Shown here piece by piece: positions 61,252 to 64,000 of a stretch of 64,000 bases of DNA. How positions within the stretch are numbered: the stretch's first letter is position 1; every line of letters begins with the position of its first letter. The translations under genes and the position numbers were made by a program. Source of the DNA: Streptomyces flavochromogenes (GTDB lineage: Bacteria > Actinomycetota > Actinomycetes > Streptomycetales > Streptomycetaceae); NCBI RefSeq assembly GCF_000717595.1, contig NZ_JNZO01000013.1:148884-212883 (forward strand), in the 5' to 3' direction. The notes beneath the pieces are model-generated. The model saw only the letters and a list, made by a program, of their open reading frames with translations. It did no database searches and was not told the origin of the DNA.

Positions 61252-61902
61252 TCAGCCGGCCGGGCACTCCTTCCACGCCAGGTGGTAGACGGTGCTGATG
61301 TCACCGTCCGTGGAGTCCATGGTCATGTAGCTGGTGGCGCCCGGGCTCGACGTGCCGGCGTTCACCCGGAGTTCGGTGTTGATGTTGAAGTTGCGCTGTA
61401 CACCGCAGGGCGCCCACACCAGTTGGGCCCAGTCGGTGTCGTCGGTCGCCTGCCAGTTGTCCTCGTACGGGCCCCTGAAGGTGTGCGTGCGGGAGGCCGT
61501 GTTCGGCGAGCCCTGGAAGTAGTACGAGGCTTTCTCCGTGCTGCTCGCTCCGCGCTGGAGCGAGGCGTAGCCCCGGTAGTCGGCGCTGGCGATCGCGTAG
61601 GTGAACCCCTGCGGCACGTGCACCAGAAGGTTCAGCTGACAGTTCCTGCGGGCCGCCGTGGGGGACGATCCGCCGCCCACCTGTGCGAGGTACTCGCTGT
61701 AGGTGACGGTGAAGGCGGTGTTGTCCTCGGACACGGCGATGGCGGCGGTGCCCAGGGGGCAGCCGGATCCGTTCACCGTGGCGATGTCGATGACGATCCT
61801 GTCCGGCGGCGGGTCGACGATCGACCCCGGGCCGGCCTGGGCGGGCAGGGCCGAGGCGAACAGGGCGGCGACCGCCGCGCTGACGAGCAGGGGAACTCTC
61901 AT
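61252..61902 (-). CDS. Secreted DUF4360 protein
   Basis: The 216-aa protein has a signal peptide (MRVPLLVSAAVAALFASALP, cleaved after AQA). The DUF4360 beta-rich domain follows: GSGCPLGTAAIAVSEDNTAF, RRNCQLNLLVHVPQGFTYAI, DWAQLVWAPCGVQRNFNINT and a final HLAWKECPAG. Four Cys are likely to form two disulfides. ATG 61902 has GGAGAAAC upstream. DUF4360 proteins are exported, small and of unknown function, common in fungi and Streptomyces. Confidence 0.9.
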   Translation of the reverse strand: MRVPLLVSAAVAALFASALPAQAGPGSIVDPPPDRIVIDIATVNGSGCPLGTAAIAVSEDNTAFTVTYSEYLAQVGGGSSPTAARRNCQLNLLVHVPQGFTYAIASADYRGYASLQRGASSTEKASYYFQGSPNTASRTHTFRGPYEDNWQATDDTDWAQLVWAPCGVQRNFNINTELRVNAGTSSPGATSYMTMDSTDGDISTVYHLAWKECPAG

Positions 61903-62338
61903 GTTTCTCCCATCCGGTGCTTCGGTTCCCGACGGGCGCGGACGCACGGGTGCGTCGCGCCACGGGCTGGGATGCGGCGCGCCACGCTCAGGGGCGGCGG
62001 CCGTCACGGACCTACTTCGGTGGAGACCTGGTGCGGGGAATCCTGTAGGCCGGACCTACGCAGCGGGGTAGTCCAACCGGCAATGGTTGAACTATCATGC
62101 GTGTGAACTCTGTCCGACCGCCCCGCCGGTGTGAGCGGGGATGGTCGAATGCTAGGTGCCCGCGCACGCCGGGACAGGGTGGCGCCCAGCCATTAACCGC
62201 ATCGCGGACCACCCACTTTTTGGCGTGGAAGAGCGCACGCGCCTCTTGACCCCTGCGAGGCGGGGCTGCGGCCCGGGGCCGGCCCACCCACTCGCCGACC
62301 GGCCTGTGCACCGGCCGAGGAGTGGGTTCGGGTGGCAA
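61903..62338. other. Gene-free region with a possible promoter
   Basis: This 436-base stretch contains AT-rich patches (62070-62110 and 62190-62225) that may be promoters. A single CCCGCCGGTGTGAGCGGGG inverted element (near 62121-62139) resembles a lone CRISPR-like unit but is not repeated. No gene is supported. Confidence 0.4.
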
Positions 62339-63157
62339 TCAGTCGACCTGGTGCACCAGTTGGCTGGTCAGTTCGTACCGCGCGCCGACGATCGCGAGCC
62401 GTCCCGCCCCGATCCTCGGAGCGAGGTCGGGCTCCGAGGCGAGCTGCGACCGCACCCGCCGCACCTGCGCCGAGACGGTCGCGTCGATGCGGGCGGCGCC
62501 CTCCTGAGCGTGGTCGATCGCGGGTTTGATCCGGTCGGCGATGTACTGGATGTGCGCGGGAAGCCGCTCACCGGTCTGCTCGGCGTGGACGGCCGCGGAC
62601 ACGGCGCCGCACGACTGGTGTCCGAGCACCACGACGAGCGGGATGTCCAGCTCCAGCACTCCGTACGCCACGCTGCCGAGCACCGCCTCGTCCAGGACCT
62701 CTCCGGCGGAACGTACGGTGAGCAGATCGCCCAGTCCCTGGTCGAAGACGAGCTCGGGCGCTACGCGGGAGTCGATGCAGCCGAGTACGACGGCGAACGG
62801 ATGCTGTCCGGAGACCATCTCTCTCCGGACGGCGAGCGACTCGTGAGGGTGCCGCTCGTGGCGGGTGCGCCAGCGCAGGTTGCCCGCGTTCAGCTCGCGT
62901 AAGGCCGCTGCGGGCGTGGCGGGTCGCGGCTTTCCGTTCGGCCGAGGCGTCGCCGACGCCGACGGAAGGTCCCACGCCCAGGACCCTGCGGTCAGCGCCG
63001 CTCCGGTGAGGGCGGTGCGCAGCAGGGTGCGGCGCGAGGAGGGCGTGGCCGCGGAAGGGCTCTGGGATATGTGAGGTTCAGAGGAAGGAGGAGTCACACG
63101 AGGAACGTACGGCCCGGTGGGCCCGCCCGGGCGGGCCTTGCTCCACCCATTGCTCAA
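62339..63157 (-). CDS. Tat-exported beta-carbonic anhydrase
   Basis: The protein of up to 272 aa has a Tat-type signal (SSRRTLLRTALTGAALTAGS, residues 40-59) and a beta-class carbonic anhydrase domain. Zinc ligands are Cys127 and Asp129 in VLGCIDSRVAPE, then His180 and Cys183 in VVLGHQSCGAVSAA. It interconverts CO2 and bicarbonate outside the membrane. ATG 63157 opens the frame; GTG 63097 is an alternative. The signal peptide distinguishes it from cytoplasmic beta-CAs. No bicarbonate transporter is adjacent. Confidence 0.9.
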   Translation of the reverse strand: MSNGWSKARPGGPTGPYVPRVTPPSSEPHISQSPSAATPSSRRTLLRTALTGAALTAGSWAWDLPSASATPRPNGKPRPATPAAALRELNAGNLRWRTRHERHPHESLAVRREMVSGQHPFAVVLGCIDSRVAPELVFDQGLGDLLTVRSAGEVLDEAVLGSVAYGVLELDIPLVVVLGHQSCGAVSAAVHAEQTGERLPAHIQYIADRIKPAIDHAQEGAARIDATVSAQVRRVRSQLASEPDLAPRIGAGRLAIVGARYELTSQLVHQVD

Positions 63158-63187
63158 CGCTCAGAACCTCTTTGACGACTCTTGAAG

Positions 63188-63340
63188 TCAGGGGATGACA
63201 GCGAGGACGATCTTGCCGGTGGTGCGCCCGGTCTCACCCGAGGCATGGGCCCGGGCCGCTTCGTCGAGAGGGAAGACCTGGTCGACGATCACGCGCAGGC
63301 GGCCGTCCTCGACCAGCGAGGTGATCTCGCGCAGTCCCGT
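63188..63340 (-). pseudogene. Zinc-type oxidoreductase C-terminal remnant
   Basis: The last 47-50 codons of a quinone-oxidoreductase/medium-chain dehydrogenase remain: REITSLVEDGRLRVIVDQVF, PLDEAARAHASGETGRTTGK, IVLAVIP and a stop. Everything upstream (about 270 residues) is missing. The frame continues open antisense to the AraC remnant, but with no homology, so the gene is cut near 63350. Confidence 0.65.
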
Positions 63341-63375
63341 GTGGTCGGGCCCTGTCCCCGATCCCACCGCCGCCG

Positions 63376-63703
63376 GCACCGCGCCCACCCAGGCGTGGGC
63401 CATGGAACGCCTGCCGAACCCCTCGCTCTCGCCGCCGTGGCCGCCCACGCCCACGTCAGCGTGCGCACCTTCACCCGGCGGTTCCGCGCCGAGGTCGGCA
63501 TGAGTCCCGGCCAGTGGCTCGTCCTCCGGCGCGTCGACCTCGCCCGGCACCTGCTGGAGACCACCGACCGGCCCGTCGATCTCGTCGCCGACCGGGCAGG
63601 CTTCGGCACGGGCGTCTCTCTCCGCACACACCTGCACGCCGCCCTCGGGACCACACCCCAGGCCTATCGCCGCACCTTCCGCCCGGCGTCCGTCACCGCC
63701 TGA
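63376..63703 (+). pseudogene. AraC-family regulator C-terminal remnant with frameshift
   Basis: TAPTQAWAMERLPNP and then, one base out of frame, LALAAVAAHAHVSVRTFTRR, EVGMSPGQWLVLRRVDLARH and LRTHLHAALGTTPQAYRRTF form an AraC/GlxA-type HTH domain. The N-terminal sensor half is missing and one base is lost in the C run near 63417-63422. Both truncation and frameshift mark it as dead. Confidence 0.68.
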
Positions 63704-63721
63704 CGCGGGACCCGGTCGTCT

Positions 63722-64000
63722 TCAGGGAGACACCCGGTCCTGGAGGGCCGACTGCCAGGCGGGGGCGGGGATCGGTGGCTTGCTCTCGGGGCGTCGGCCG
63801 CCCTGGGCGAAGAAGTCGACGAGCGGCAGCAGGGCCGCGCCGACGGTGACCGCCTCCGGGCCGAGGGTGCCGAGACCGATGCCGGTTCGGCTGGCCGGGT
63901 GCGTGAGGGCGTACTCCCGCGCGTAGCCGGACACGGTTTCGAGGAAGCGGGTGCCGAGCTGGAGGCCGGCCCAGCCGCCGACCAGGATGCGCTCGGGCTG
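63722..64000 (-). CDS. ROK-family protein, C-terminal part (partial)
   Basis: The frame runs leftward from beyond the window edge to a stop at 63722. The 92 visible residues (PERILVGGWAGLQLGTRFLE; GIGLGTLGPEAVTVGAALLP; LVDFFAQGG) match the end of ROK transcriptional repressors or sugar kinases. The start, HTH and ATP site, if any, lie outside the window. Confidence 0.75.
   Translation of the reverse strand, partial: QPERILVGGWAGLQLGTRFLETVSGYAREYALTHPASRTGIGLGTLGPEAVTVGAALLPLVDFFAQGGRRPESKPPIPAPAWQSALQDRVSP

Noticed and set aside
62119..62147. A CCCGCCGGTGTGAGCGGGG unit that resembles a type I-E CRISPR repeat
   Set aside because: Only one copy is present, with no regular spacing, no second matching repeat and no cas genes.
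1..64000. tRNA, rRNA, insertion sequences, attachment sites, conjugative or phage genes
   Set aside because: None were recognised by eye; a tRNA scan and repeat search would be decisive, and no transposase-like protein is encoded.

Overview
The window is about 64 kb of very GC-rich DNA with strong third-position G/C. Many starts are GTG or TTG, operons are tight with 4-base ATGA/GTGA overlaps, and gene types are typical of actinomycetes: a subtilisin-inhibitor (SSI) protein, a class IV lanthipeptide cluster, many secreted hydrolases, and SpoIIE-type PP2C phosphatases. It is almost certainly a Streptomyces or close relative, and looks like accessory or arm-like chromosome rather than core. I see no rRNA, tRNA, insertion sequence, prophage or CRISPR array.

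Region 1 (1-13,170) is the most coherent system and appears to be a collagen-utilisation regulon. It holds a secreted M9 collagenase, a five-gene Dpp/Opp-type peptide ABC transporter, a 4-hydroxyproline 2-epimerase with both catalytic cysteines, an ornithine-cyclodeaminase-like reductase, and a three-gene FAD/2Fe-2S amine dehydrogenase set that fits D-hydroxyproline oxidation. The transporter and collagenase promoters, about 10 kb apart on opposite strands, share 30 of 31 bases. These comprise the same -35, the same -10 and a quasi-palindromic 17-bp spacer. A related box overlaps the dehydrogenase promoter. One regulator, not encoded in the window, probably controls all three.

Region 2 (13,290-25,520) carries a lipoprotein, an MFS exporter with a divergent XRE-cupin regulator and a palindromic operator between them, a rhodanese, small stress-type membrane proteins and a phytase-like secreted protein. 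Region 3 (25,670-31,330) has a Ser/Thr kinase fused to an extracellular LivJ-type binding domain, a P450, an SSI-type inhibitor with an unusual reactive site, and a cofactor-free chloroperoxidase-like hydrolase. Region 4 (31,400-46,320) is mixed metabolism: cytochrome b561, G6PDH, an MpaB/DUF2236 protein, a GAF-PP2C phosphatase, an HIT-like protein, two methyltransferases, an NCS1 permease, a sulfatase and two SDRs.

Region 5 (46,536-51,681) is a compact class IV lanthipeptide locus: LanL synthetase with an intact CCH zinc site, a 51-aa precursor, a strong hairpin, then an ABC ATPase and permease. Region 6 (51,780-64,000) contains an EamA exporter, two tandem secreted TAP-like peptidases, a PAS-PP2C phosphatase, a SixA-like phosphatase, a polyprenyl synthase translationally coupled to a TPR protein, a DUF4360 protein, a Tat-exported beta-carbonic anhydrase, and the end of an ROK protein.

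A recurring oddity is gene remnants joined at sharp boundaries: TetR/RibD-like at 15,080, a LacI effector domain at 23,197, an orphan fragment facing a LysE fragment at 31,665, and an oxidoreductase tail facing a frameshifted AraC tail near 63,360. They suggest past internal deletions.
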